A DNA stretch of 40,606 nt from JAZFYD01 sp036443405 (GTDB lineage: Bacteria > Planctomycetota > PLA2): assembly GCA_036443405.1 (NCBI GenBank), contig JAZFYD010000184.1, positions 1 through 40,606 of the forward strand, written 5' to 3'. A program made the translations under genes and the position numbers. A model generated the notes under the pieces. It was not told the DNA's origin. It ran no database searches and worked only from the letters and a program-made list of their open reading frames with translations. Shown in pieces: positions 1-9,397 of this stretch (positions are counted from its first letter, which is position 1; every line of letters begins with the position of its first letter).

Positions 1-2
1 TG

Positions 3-1235
3 TGCATTGCCGCGCCGGGGGAACCGGACGGCGCGATCGCACCCGCTGCCCGATGGACGGGCCCACACGGCCCGGGTTCGCGCAGCCGGCGCAGCAACGC
101 GATTCCGATCACGCGGAGCGTGAGCGAATCGTGGAGTTGTACGCTGCCCGGCCGAGCACTCGCGCCGCTGGTGCATTGGGACGGGGTCGGCTTCGTCCTG
201 TGCAACTACAAAAGCGGCGGCCAACTGGTGGCGGTGGACCTCGCCGACGGACGCATCCTGGCGAAGAAGATTATCTCCGCCGCGAACCGGCAGGTGATCC
301 ACTGCTGGAACCGCCACGTGCTACTTGCGGTCAACGGTGACCAGATGATGAGCTACAAGCTCATCGGAAAGACGTTCGTGAAGTCATGGAAGTGCACGCT
401 TCCCGGCATGCCAAAGTGGCCCGGCCAAGGCAGGACAAAGTCCAAGAAGAAGGTCGAGCGGGCTCACCCGCCGGAAATCACGGTCGTCGGAAACGAGGTC
501 TTCACCGTGCGGAAGGGAAGGCTCGCGCGGCTGTTGGTCGGATCCGGAAAACCGAACTGGACGTACCCGAGCGCAAAGCAGAAGCAATTCTATTTGTGCA
601 TCGGAACACCCACGGTGTACGGACCCGACGTGTTCGTTCTCGGTGGTGCGGTCGGCCGACTGGTCATGCTTCGGCTGGACCGCGAGCGAGGTACGGTAAA
701 CGGAACCTGGAACGTCCTGAGTCGCCGCAGCCGCAACCGATTCGCCTCCGTTCTGACCCGGCGAGGGTCCATCCACGTCACCGGCGAGGAGATTCTCGTC
801 GCGTCGCCGTATCCCTTACCGACCACGAGCGGTAGAAATGCGACGCACGCGTTCCTGCCGGCCGAACCGACTGGGGAGCGCGGACTTGTCAGCGGTCTGT
901 TTTCGTTCCTCGGCCATCCCGGTATCTACCGCGGCGGATTCGTGGTGATGGAACGCGGCGCGAAGTCCTGGCTGTGGTGGAAAGGTGGGGGCGGTCGGGT
1001 TCTGGCGGAACGGAAGTACACACCCGAGCTCCTGTCAAACGTCGTCTCCCCGACGGTTCTCGGGGACGTCGTGTACTTCGAGACTTGGTCGGCGGATATC
1101 GAGACGGGTGAGATCCTCTGGAAGCTGCCCGTGGAGTCCGCCGTGTTCGGCGCCGTTCCTGGCGACCGCGCGGTGTACGTGCTCGAGCGGGAAGGAGCTG
1201 TTCTGCGCGGGTTCACGGAGCAGGATCTTCAATGA
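3..1235 (+). CDS. beta-propeller (PQQ-like) protein, N-terminus outside window
   Basis: The frame is open to the left edge, so the protein is partial at its 5' end; a GTG at 120 is the first internal start candidate, but nothing stops the frame upstream of it. The text has the repeated hydrophobic-strand/turn pattern of PQQ-like propellers: blade-like pieces such as WSCTLPG near the start, LVAVDLADGRIL, and a final ETGEILWKLPVESAVFG followed by RAVYVLEREGAVLRGF. No catalytic residues are recognisable. Such propellers in related bacteria are usually exported or periplasmic, but the signal region is missing here, so location is inference. The stop codon overlaps the ATG of the next gene (ATGA at 1232), so the two are translationally coupled. 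Confidence 0.7.
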   Translation, partial: CIAAPGEPDGAIAPAARWTGPHGPGSRSRRSNAIPITRSVSESWSCTLPGRALAPLVHWDGVGFVLCNYKSGGQLVAVDLADGRILAKKIISAANRQVIHCWNRHVLLAVNGDQMMSYKLIGKTFVKSWKCTLPGMPKWPGQGRTKSKKKVERAHPPEITVVGNEVFTVRKGRLARLLVGSGKPNWTYPSAKQKQFYLCIGTPTVYGPDVFVLGGAVGRLVMLRLDRERGTVNGTWNVLSRRSRNRFASVLTRRGSIHVTGEEILVASPYPLPTTSGRNATHAFLPAEPTGERGLVSGLFSFLGHPGIYRGGFVVMERGAKSWLWWKGGGGRVLAERKYTPELLSNVVSPTVLGDVVYFETWSADIETGEILWKLPVESAVFGAVPGDRAVYVLEREGAVLRGFTEQDLQ

Positions 1236-1837
1236 TCGGTTCTCCGGTGTGGACATGGCTGGCCATCCTCGGCCTGGCGACCTTGGTGCGCGCGGATCGG
1301 GTCGTGGACCGCTATGGCGAGGTGACCGTAGCCGATTCCGTCGAGATCGAGGCGGACCAGTGCCGTGCGGGCAAGATCGTCATTCCGCTCTCGCAGGTCT
1401 ATCTCGCGGAGCGCGACGACGGAACGCTGCTCTACGCGCCGTCCCTGGAGCATCGACTCCGCGCATACGAATCGCTCGTCAACACGGAGCTGCGCCGGAA
1501 GTACATGCGGCTGGCGATGTCCGCGTCGCAGGTCGGCGACATGCGGCTGGCGCGTTCTGCGTTGCGGCGCGCGGAGAAAGCGGGCCTGTCGGGCAAGGAG
1601 GTCACCCGCGTCAAGATCGCGTTCCAGAAACGCAGCAGGGGCTCGACGACGAGCGACCGCTTGCGAGGCAAGAGCGCCGAGCTCGACGCGCGTTACGGGC
1701 AGCTACTGGCGCAACGTGCCGCCGTCGAGTTGAAACAAAAGAACTCGGAGTCCGGCTACGCGATCCTCAGCGCGGCGCTGGAACGTGCGCCGAAGGATCC
1801 GCTCGCCTCGCAACTGCTCGCCGAACACGCGACCTAG
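1232..1837 (+). CDS. N-terminal half of an exported peptidase-like protein, ended by an in-frame TAG
   Basis: The 201-residue product begins with a signal-peptide-like stretch (VWTWLAILGLATLVRADR). A short beta-rich segment follows (YGEVTVADSVEIEADQ, then IVIPLSQVYLAERDDG), and then helical TPR-like text from about residue 75 (LVNTELRRKYMRLAMSASQ, MRLARSALRRAEKAG, GYAILSAALERAPKDPLAS). The ATG overlaps the stop of the preceding gene. The stop is TAG at 1835-1837, after which the same reading frame continues open to 2827 and encodes a gluzincin metallopeptidase-like domain. The arrangement of TPR-like helices followed by a peptidase-MA-like domain suggests one gene broken by a nonsense codon. 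If the stop is genuine, this half alone has no recognisable enzymatic function. Confidence 0.65.
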   Translation: MIGSPVWTWLAILGLATLVRADRVVDRYGEVTVADSVEIEADQCRAGKIVIPLSQVYLAERDDGTLLYAPSLEHRLRAYESLVNTELRRKYMRLAMSASQVGDMRLARSALRRAEKAGLSGKEVTRVKIAFQKRSRGSTTSDRLRGKSAELDARYGQLLAQRAAVELKQKNSESGYAILSAALERAPKDPLASQLLAEHAT

Positions 1838-2002
1838 GAGTTTCCACTAGGAGACGCACGATCCTGGCTGAGTTGGAAGCTCGCGCTTCGGAGCTCGGGC
1901 GGACGCATCGTTTCGGATGGCACCCGGCTGGAGCGGGCTCGCTCGCTCTGGCGACGCGATCTCCACGCGATCGAAGCCGGACCGATCCGGTTCATCACCC
2001 CG

Positions 2003-2827
2003 TTGGGCGACAGCCGCCTCGCGGGACGCTGTCTCAGCTACGGAACCCTCGCGTGCCGTGCACTGTCGAATCTGTTCCCGGCGCCGAAAGACGCGCCCGC
2101 TCGCGCTCTGATGACGGTGTATCTATACGAGAGCAAGAAGGAATACCTGAGCGTATCGGGCACCGAACGCCCGATCATGCGGCCTGAATTCCTGAAATGG
2201 AGTGCGGGGTACTACTCTCCGAGCGAGCGAGTCTCCCGGTTCTATTGGTACGCCGATCTCATGGCGGAGCGCCGCATCGTCGGGACGTTCATGCATGAGT
2301 TGACGCATCAGTGGCTCGCTGAACAAAACCTACAGTTGCCGAACGGTTCGCAGCGCAGTGGTGCCGCACCGGGTTACTGGATCATCGAGGGCATTGCGAA
2401 CTTCATGGAGGAGGGCCAGTACGACATCGAGCGTGACTCGTACTCGCTCTCGAATCCGCACGCCAGATCCATCGACTCGGTCGACGCCCTGCGAAAGAAG
2501 AACGCGTTGATCCCGTGGAAACTGTTCTATGGACTCGATCAGCGCACGGCACAGTCGCTTGGGAAGAAGTCCAAGGTCACGGTGGCGTTGCGTTGGCACC
2601 TGATCCCGAGCAAGCTGAGCGAGTTCAGCATCTTCTACGAGCAGTCCGCGGCGACGTGCCACTTCTTGTATCGGGGCGAGGGCGGGCGCCATCGCAAGGC
2701 GTTGATGGACTTCGTCGTGCGGTACTACTCCGGTGATCCGAGCACGTCCGACCTCAAGGCCGCATTCGGACTTACGCCGGAGGAACTCGGGGCGAAGGTC
2801 GAGTTGTTCTGCAAGACCGGCGCCTGA
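2003..2827 (+). CDS. gluzincin (peptidase MA-like / DUF1570-like) metallopeptidase domain
   Basis: The zinc-binding HExxH is present as HELTH within GTFMHELTHQWLAEQ, and about 30 residues later comes EGIANFMEEGQYD, where the glutamate of xxEGIAxF fits the third zinc ligand of gluzincins. The upstream text (MTVYLYESKKEYL) is the strand/helix that normally leads into this fold. No ATG or GTG lies between the preceding in-frame TAG (1835) and this domain; TTG at 2003 or ATG at 2111 would have to serve as start. In-frame coding continues right back to the TAG (SWLSWKLALRSSG, LERARSLWRRDLHAIEAG), which argues that this is the C-terminal half of the gene beginning at 1232. Substrate is unknown; a periplasmic or surface role is inferred from the signal peptide of the other half. 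Confidence 0.6.
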   Translation: MGDSRLAGRCLSYGTLACRALSNLFPAPKDAPARALMTVYLYESKKEYLSVSGTERPIMRPEFLKWSAGYYSPSERVSRFYWYADLMAERRIVGTFMHELTHQWLAEQNLQLPNGSQRSGAAPGYWIIEGIANFMEEGQYDIERDSYSLSNPHARSIDSVDALRKKNALIPWKLFYGLDQRTAQSLGKKSKVTVALRWHLIPSKLSEFSIFYEQSAATCHFLYRGEGGRHRKALMDFVVRYYSGDPSTSDLKAAFGLTPEELGAKVELFCKTGA

Positions 2828-2855
2828 GCGGACTCGTTCGGTAGCCGCGGGCCGC

Positions 2856-2861
2856 TACAAT
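2856..2861 (+). promoter_or_regulatory. putative -10 element TACAAT for the TerC gene
   Basis: TACAAT lies in the 67-nt gap after the peptidase gene. It predicts a start near 2868 and a leader of about 27 nt that contains GGAGG at 2880-2884, ten bases before the ATG. The -35 region is poor. The same TANAAT type recurs before several genes in this window. Confidence 0.45.
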
Positions 2862-2894
2862 CCGCCCGAATCGGACTCTGGAGGCCGCGCCGCC

Positions 2895-3617
2895 ATGGAT
2901 TGGATCACGAACCCCGAAGCCTGGATCGCACTTCTCACGCTCACGTCCCTCGAGATCGTGCTCGGGATCGACAACATCGTGTTCATCTCGATCCTCGCGG
3001 GCAAACTGCCGGCGGAGGAGCGGGACAAGGCGCGCAAGATCGGATTGGCGCTCGCGATGTTCATGCGCATCGCGCTCCTGCTGTCGATCACCTGGATCAT
3101 GGGCCTGAACGACTCTCTGTTCGAGTTGCTGGGCCGCGGGTTTTCCGGGCGCGATCTGATCCTGATCGCCGGCGGTTTGTTTCTGATCGCGAAGAGCACG
3201 CACGAGATCCACGGCAGGGTCGAGGGGGGCGAAGCGGAGGCCAAGGCCGGGAAAGCCGCGAGTCTCGGCCGAGTCCTTGTTCAGATCATGCTCTTGGACA
3301 TGGTGTTCAGCCTGGATTCCGTGATCACCGCCGTCGGCATGGCGAACGATGTGGGAGTCATGGTCACCGCCGTCGTCCTCTCCGTCGGCTTCATGATGTG
3401 GTGGGCCAAACCGATCGGCGAGTTCGTCGAGAAACATCCGACGGTGAAGATCCTCGCTTTGAGCTTCCTCTTGTTGATCGGCACCGCGCTGATCGCCGAC
3501 GGCTTGGAGTTCCACATCCCCAAGGGCTACATCTACTTCGCGATGGGTTTCTCGCTGCTCGTGGAGATGCTGAATCTGCGGGTGAGCAAGATCGCCGGCG
3601 AGTCAGCGGCCGTTTGA
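2895..3617 (+). CDS. terC: TerC-family integral membrane protein
   Basis: The 240-residue polytopic membrane protein matches the TerC/Alx family in length and motifs: TSLEIVLGIDNIVF (residues 17-30) and its repeat-like partner LDMVFSLDSVITAVG (134-148). Both carry the intramembrane acidic residues (E20, D26; D135, D141) thought to bind divalent metal. Seven or so hydrophobic segments run to LLVEMLNLRV near the C-terminus. Family members are implicated in manganese export or metal/tellurite stress; which applies here cannot be told. The ATG at 2895 is preferred over upstream in-frame codons because it has GGAGG ten bases upstream and starts the canonical MDW... sequence. Its last 15 bases overlap the convergent gspJ end. 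Confidence 0.95.
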   Translation: MDWITNPEAWIALLTLTSLEIVLGIDNIVFISILAGKLPAEERDKARKIGLALAMFMRIALLLSITWIMGLNDSLFELLGRGFSGRDLILIAGGLFLIAKSTHEIHGRVEGGEAEAKAGKAASLGRVLVQIMLLDMVFSLDSVITAVGMANDVGVMVTAVVLSVGFMMWWAKPIGEFVEKHPTVKILALSFLLLIGTALIADGLEFHIPKGYIYFAMGFSLLVEMLNLRVSKIAGESAAV

Positions 3618-4418
3618 GCCCTGGCCGTTGTTCTGGTTCGGGATCGTGCCGTCGGATCCGGAGCCGTCGCCGTCGGGGGGCACGATGTCGAATGCCTGGG
3701 GCGGCCGAATCACGCGAACGAGGGTCTCCAGCTTGCGATCCTTGGGGTCGGCGTCTTTTTGGATCTTGCCCAAACTCGGGGACTCGATCGTCAGGATGAC
3801 GAAGATGGCCGACGGCAGGCCTTTGCGCTCCTCGCTGTCCCAACTCTCGAACTTCTCGAGCCGGCTGTCTTCGCGTTCCGCGACCGACGTCGTGGACTCC
3901 TCCTCGACCCGGTAACCGGCGTAGATGATGTCGAGAGACACCACGCGGTCGTAGATCTCGAAGTAGTCGCCGCCCTGGAGCGGCGGGCCGTCGACGTAGT
4001 ACTGTTCGCGACGGTAGATGCGCCGCACGTCGCCGAGGTCTCGATCCGCCCTGGCCAGGCGGTATCCGACCTCGTTGATCGGACTCCGCAAATACTTCCC
4101 GGTGTTCTCGACCTCTTCCTGGTGAATCGATGGGCGCCTGGTCAGGAAGTGCAGCGAATCGGCCGGCTTCCCCGAGCGGGTGTCGTCATCGCCGCGAAGC
4201 GGAAACGCGTCCGGCGCGCGGGGATGCACGTAGAGGCTCACGAGATCGTCTTCGATCAGGTCGAGGATCGCGGGGCCGATCGCGCCGAAGTGGCGGGATT
4301 CGCGCGCGAACCTCTCGGTTTCGATGACCTGGATGAACGCCGTGTAGTAACTCGCCATCAAGAGCGCGAAGAGGATCGTCGCGATCAGGATTTCGAGGAG
4401 TGTGAACGCGCGTTTCAC
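3603..4418 (-). CDS. gspJ: type II secretion minor pseudopilin, GspJ-like
   Basis: The 271-residue protein has a class III prepilin leader: MKRA followed by FTLLEILIATILFALLMASYY, with glutamate at position 5 of the predicted mature protein. The cleavage site is Ala-Phe rather than the usual Gly-Phe. The large soluble domain and its place as the last of four consecutive pseudopilin genes favour GspJ. In known systems GspJ forms the pseudopilus tip with GspI and GspK at the inner membrane. The start overlaps the stop of gspI by 4 nt. The C-terminus is acidic and Gly/Asn rich (DGDGSGSDGTIPNQNNG), an unusual tail. It is the last gene of the operon and its 3' end overlaps the convergent TerC gene by 15 nt. 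Assignment to J rather than another minor pseudopilin rests mainly on size and order. Confidence 0.8.
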   Translation of the reverse strand: MKRAFTLLEILIATILFALLMASYYTAFIQVIETERFARESRHFGAIGPAILDLIEDDLVSLYVHPRAPDAFPLRGDDDTRSGKPADSLHFLTRRPSIHQEEVENTGKYLRSPINEVGYRLARADRDLGDVRRIYRREQYYVDGPPLQGGDYFEIYDRVVSLDIIYAGYRVEEESTTSVAEREDSRLEKFESWDSEERKGLPSAIFVILTIESPSLGKIQKDADPKDRKLETLVRVIRPPQAFDIVPPDGDGSGSDGTIPNQNNGQGSNGR

Positions 4419-4999
4419 TCGACCTCCTCTTCATCCGCGAGCGGGATCGCGGTCCATGCCGAGCGAGGTTTGATCGTGTTTGCTGCAGGATCGCCCATCG
4501 GATCCCAGTTAGGCGGAAAGATCGTCACGCGAATCATCAGCATGCGATCGACCTCGCCGGATTCCTTCTCGGCGATTTCCTCGCCGGAATCCTCCGCGGA
4601 TCCGCCTTCTTCGGAGAACAGCGGATCGAGTTCGGTGCCGCCGATGCTGACGGCGCTGTCCGAACCCGCGCCGACGGTCTCCTGTTTGAAGACCTCCCAC
4701 GTGTATTGCCGGTACTTTTCCCCGAAGATCTCGCTCTCATCGAGGAACCTCGAGGACTTGCCGGACGCGGGGAACTCGCCCTGCTCGCTCTCCTCGTAGT
4801 CGTCAGGCAGCAGTTCGACCATGCGCAGCCGGAACCCGAGCAGGTACGCGATGTCGCGCTCGGTCCGCGCACGCACGGTCTGGTCGAGGGCGATGCCCTG
4901 GCTCGCGAGCAGCATCACGGAGATCATCGCGAAGAGCATCAGCGCAACGACGACCTCGAGGAGCGTGAGTCCGCGACGACTCGCCGGCGTGGCTGTCAT
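4415..4999 (-). CDS. gspI: type II secretion minor pseudopilin, GspI-like
   Basis: The 194-residue protein carries the prepilin signal SRRG-LTLLEVVVALMLFAMISVMLLASQG, with Gly before the predicted cleavage and Glu at mature position 5. It is the only one of the four pseudopilins here with the canonical Gly. The leader of about ten residues and a modest globular domain with an acidic stretch (EEGGSAEDSGEEIAEKESGE) follow. GspI initiates the pseudopilus tip complex in the inner membrane in characterised systems. Both ends overlap neighbours by 4 nt (gspH upstream, gspJ downstream), showing a tightly coupled operon. The acidic insert is longer than in typical GspI proteins, so the exact subtype is less certain than the pseudopilin call. 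Confidence 0.8.
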   Translation of the reverse strand: MTATPASRRGLTLLEVVVALMLFAMISVMLLASQGIALDQTVRARTERDIAYLLGFRLRMVELLPDDYEESEQGEFPASGKSSRFLDESEIFGEKYRQYTWEVFKQETVGAGSDSAVSIGGTELDPLFSEEGGSAEDSGEEIAEKESGEVDRMLMIRVTIFPPNWDPMGDPAANTIKPRSAWTAIPLADEEEVE

Positions 5000-5622
5000 C
5001 GGCCCAGCTCCGACTCGGTTTTCTTGAACTCCTCGACGCGGCGGCCAGGCGCGTAGCTCACAAACCCGGGGAAGTTGACCTTGATCGTGCGCGCGCGGTC
5101 TTCCTCGTTGAGCGACGACACGGAGTCGGAGTCCACGACGAGCGTGTGGGGGTCGACGGTCCCCGCGGGTGTGAACACGACGCGGTACCGGCCGCGGAGT
5201 TCGTTCTTGCCCTCAAACATCTTCAGCTTCATCCCGCGCGGCAGCTGATGCCACTCGAGTTCCTCTGGATCGAGATCCATGTCGAGGATGGAGACTTCGA
5301 CCGGTTTCTTGTCCGGGTCGGTGGTGGTCTCCTCCCTCGTCTCGGGGAGTTGATACGCGTAGCGGTGGTTCTCCGTGTCGTAGTGCATCGCGTGCGCCGC
5401 GCCGACGAGCACCGCCTGCATGTGGATCAGCTCGATGGTGTTGCCGAGTTGGGATACCTCGGCCTCGAGTTCCCGCTCCGCGACCATCGTGTTCAGCGCC
5501 ATCGGCGAGAACACGATGAGCATGCCGATCAGAACGAGCACGGCGACCATCTCGATCAGTGTGAACGCGCGCGCCATGCCGGCCGGGATCGCGTTCCCGC
5601 TGCGAGCGTCCTCCCCTGTCAT
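4996..5622 (-). CDS. gspH: type II secretion pseudopilin, GspH-like
   Basis: The 208-residue protein has a prepilin leader ending MARA followed by FTLIEMVAVLVLIGMLIVF; mature Phe1 and Glu5 are present and the residue before cleavage is Ala. The soluble part contains beta-rich text (GRYRVVFTPAGTVDPHTLVV) resembling the GspH/FimT C-terminal domain. The ATG at 5622 has GGAG eight bases upstream; a second Met at residue 16 (5577) would give a shorter, more typical leader and cannot be excluded. It lies 12 nt downstream of gspG and overlaps gspI by 4 nt. GspH is a minor pseudopilin in the inner-membrane pseudopilus; function here is by family and order. Confidence 0.82.
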   Translation of the reverse strand: MTGEDARSGNAIPAGMARAFTLIEMVAVLVLIGMLIVFSPMALNTMVAERELEAEVSQLGNTIELIHMQAVLVGAAHAMHYDTENHRYAYQLPETREETTTDPDKKPVEVSILDMDLDPEELEWHQLPRGMKLKMFEGKNELRGRYRVVFTPAGTVDPHTLVVDSDSVSSLNEEDRARTIKVNFPGFVSYAPGRRVEEFKKTESELGR

Positions 5623-5634
5623 CGGTCCACTCCG

Positions 5635-6063
5635 CTACGCTTCTTCCTTGGACGGGTAGCAGATGTCATCTTCGGATCCCTCCTGGCCGTCGGGTCCCGC
5701 GCTGCAGACATGGCGTTTTCTGCCACTGGACTCGAGCCAGTACGCGTTGCCCCACGGATCATCCTGCAGCGTGATGTAGGAATCTTCGCCCTCGTCCAAC
5801 GGCTCTTCGAGTTCCCGAAGTTCGGTGACCTTGATGCGCTTGGTCGCTTCGAAGAACTTCACGTTGTTGAAGAGCTGCTGGCACATGGTCTCGGCGGTCG
5901 CCTTCTGACCGAATCCGAGTTGCTTCCAGATCTGAGGCCCGACGAGGCCGGCGAGCAGGCCGATGATGATGACGACGACCATGATCTCGATCAGGGTGAA
6001 CGCGCGTCGCTTGGAAACGGGGCCCTTGGATTTCGTAAGGGAGCCGGCGAATTTCGTGTGCAT
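5635..6063 (-). CDS. gspG: type II secretion major pseudopilin GspG
   Basis: The 142-residue protein shows all GspG hallmarks. The prepilin site is KRRA-FTLIEIMVVVIIIGLLAGLVGPQI (mature Phe22, Glu26). After the long N-terminal helix comes the conserved C-terminal loop DPWGNAYWL, followed by CSAGPDGQEGSEDDI, equivalent to the calcium-binding loop of known GspG. Two cysteines in that loop region (around VCSAG and DICY) could form a disulfide, which is not typical. GspG polymerises into the pseudopilus that pushes substrates through the secretin. The residue before cleavage is Ala rather than Gly. It lies 12 nt after gspF, with AGGAAA upstream of the ATG. Confidence 0.95.
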   Translation of the reverse strand: MHTKFAGSLTKSKGPVSKRRAFTLIEIMVVVIIIGLLAGLVGPQIWKQLGFGQKATAETMCQQLFNNVKFFEATKRIKVTELRELEEPLDEGEDSYITLQDDPWGNAYWLESSGRKRHVCSAGPDGQEGSEDDICYPSKEEA

Positions 6064-6075
6064 GGGATTTCCTAG

Positions 6076-7338
6076 TTACCGGTCGAGACCGGTGGTGGAC
6101 TGCAGGATGGGCATCATCACGGAGACCACGATAAAGCCGACGACAAATGCCATCAGGACGATCATCGCGGGCTCGAGCACGGCCAGCGCGCGGGCCGTAC
6201 TGGTCTCGATCTCGTCCTCGTAGGCCTCGGCGATTCGGTCGAGCATTTCCTCGAGCTGGCCGGTCTGCTCGCCCACGGCCACCATGTAGCCGACCACGGG
6301 GGGGAATACTCCGGATTTCTTGAGCGGCGTCGCGATGTCCGCGCCCTCGAGGATGCGCGTACGCACCTCCTCGAGAACCTTCTCCATGAGCTTGTTCGAC
6401 ATGACGGACTTGACGATGGCGAGGGAATCGAGAACCGTCACGCCGGAACGCAACAGCGTCGACATGGTCACGGCGAAGCGGCTCACGATCTGTTTCTTGA
6501 AGAGGTCGCCCAACACCGGGAGGCGCAGTTTGAGGCCGTCCCACCAAAGGCGAACTTCGGGCCGGGACAACACGGCGTACTTCCAGATCATCCACAGCAC
6601 GAGTCCGGAGATCAGGATCCACACGAGGTTGGACTGCAGGAAACGCGACGTGGAATCGAGCAGTTGGGTCGTCCAGGGCATGGCCTGCCCGCGCGCCTTG
6701 ACGACGTCCACGAGCTTCGGCACGACGAAGTTGACGAGAAAGATCACGACGCCTGCTCCGACGACCATCATGATCATCGGGTAGATCAAAGCCGTCTTGA
6801 CGCGCGAGTTCAGCTTTTGCTGCCGCACGCGGTAGTCCGCGAGGCGCATGAGGACGTCGTCCAGCGTTCCCGACGCCTCGCCGGCGCGAACCATGTTGAC
6901 GAACAGCACGTCGAAGGCGCGCGGATGGAGTTCGAGCGCTTCCGCGAAGTTCTTGCCGCGCATTACTTGCTCACGGACGTCCCGAAAGATCGCTTCGATG
7001 TCGCGCTTGTCGATCTGCTCGATCAGGGCCGTCAGGCCCTGGGCGAGCGGGATGCCCGCCCGCAGCAGCGTCGCGAGCTGCCGCGTGTACATCGGGATGG
7101 CGTCCGCGCCTTTTAAGCGCTTGTCGACCCTGACCGCGCGGCGCCAGGCGGCGAGCATCCCCGGCTTGGTCTTGGGTTTGTCCTCTTCGCGCTCCGAGAC
7201 CGCGGATAGCGTCAGGTCGGTGACCATGATCGCCTGGTCGCGCAACTTGGACCGAGCCTCGCGCGGAGAGTCGGCGTCGACGATCCCCGTTCGCGTGCCG
7301 CCGTCCCGGAAAAAACCCTTGTACTCGTAGATCGGCAT
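6076..7338 (-). CDS. gspF: type II secretion inner-membrane protein GspF
   Basis: The 420-residue protein has the normal GspF length. It begins MPIYEYKGFFRDGGTRTG, typical of the family, followed by two tandem T2SSF domains (roughly residues 80-205 and 285-405). Three hydrophobic segments are visible: IYPMIMMVVGAGVVIFLV, LVWILISGLVLWMIWKY and the C-terminal MIVLMAFVVGFIVVSVMMP. Conserved GE-SG motifs occur in both repeats (RAGEASGTLDDVL and VGEQTGQLEEML). GspF is the platform protein that couples the GspE ATPase to pseudopilus assembly. It follows gspE by only 6 nt, so the two are co-transcribed. Confidence 0.97.
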   Translation of the reverse strand: MPIYEYKGFFRDGGTRTGIVDADSPREARSKLRDQAIMVTDLTLSAVSEREEDKPKTKPGMLAAWRRAVRVDKRLKGADAIPMYTRQLATLLRAGIPLAQGLTALIEQIDKRDIEAIFRDVREQVMRGKNFAEALELHPRAFDVLFVNMVRAGEASGTLDDVLMRLADYRVRQQKLNSRVKTALIYPMIMMVVGAGVVIFLVNFVVPKLVDVVKARGQAMPWTTQLLDSTSRFLQSNLVWILISGLVLWMIWKYAVLSRPEVRLWWDGLKLRLPVLGDLFKKQIVSRFAVTMSTLLRSGVTVLDSLAIVKSVMSNKLMEKVLEEVRTRILEGADIATPLKKSGVFPPVVGYMVAVGEQTGQLEEMLDRIAEAYEDEIETSTARALAVLEPAMIVLMAFVVGFIVVSVMMPILQSTTGLDR

Positions 7339-7344
7339 GGCGGG

Positions 7345-9054
<1,710 letters not shown>

Positions 9055-9167
9055 GCGCCAACTCTCGCTGTAGTGCCTTCCGCTCTCCTTGGACGCGCCG
9101 GGCCATCGAACTCTTCCAAACCGGGCATACCCGTCGGATTCGAGCCGGCATTCGACCGTAGCGGTGA

Positions 9168-9173
9168 ATTTTA
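9168..9173 (-). promoter_or_regulatory. possible -10 element TAAAAT upstream of gspE
   Basis: On the minus strand the sequence reads TAAAAT at 9173-9168, about 114 nt before the gspE ATG and downstream of the hairpin array. It is the only AT-rich hexamer of this type in the gap. No convincing -35 is present, so this is a weak suggestion that gspE-J has its own promoter apart from gspD. Confidence 0.3.
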
Positions 9174-9266
9174 GCAGGGGAGGTCCGCGTCCGGGCACAG
9201 CTCCGACGGAGTCAGGCACTCGAATCGTCCGTCGGCACCGCCACACCTCAGACCGTTCGAGCGGAA

Positions 9267-9397
9267 AGCTCCAACGCGGTCACGCGTTGGGCCGGAATCA
9301 CTGAACGCGGTCACGCGTTGGGCCGGAATCACTGAACGCGGTCACCCGTTGGGCCGGAATCACTGAAGCTCCAACGCGGTCACGCGTTGGGCCAGTA
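9267..9397. repeat. array of four small hairpin repeats between gspD and gspE
   Basis: Four units begin AACGCGG at 9273, 9304, 9335 and 9373 (spacing 31, 31 and 38). The unit is a hairpin, CCAACGCG-GTCA-CGCGTTGG (best at 9271-9290: 8-bp stem, 4-nt loop), followed by GGCCGGAATCACTGA. Unit three has one stem mismatch (CCCGTTG). Unit four is preceded by an AGCTCC spacer and ends GGCCAGTATTA, running into the gspD stop codon. The array fills the 3' side of gspD. The rest of the 343-nt gap (9055-9266) holds no gene that I can support. A related hairpin with a different stem lies at 37109-37145. Confidence 0.9.

Noticed and set aside
1835..1837. TAG read as pyrrolysine in the metallopeptidase gene
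   Set aside because: No pyl genes or structural context are visible; a nonsense mutation or sequence error is simpler.
2828..2894. manganese (yybP-ykoY) riboswitch before the TerC gene
   Set aside because: The gap is only 67 nt and the predicted leader about 27 nt, too short for that riboswitch.
9267..9397. CRISPR array
   Set aside because: Units are nearly contiguous (31-bp period) with no unique spacers, and no cas genes are present.
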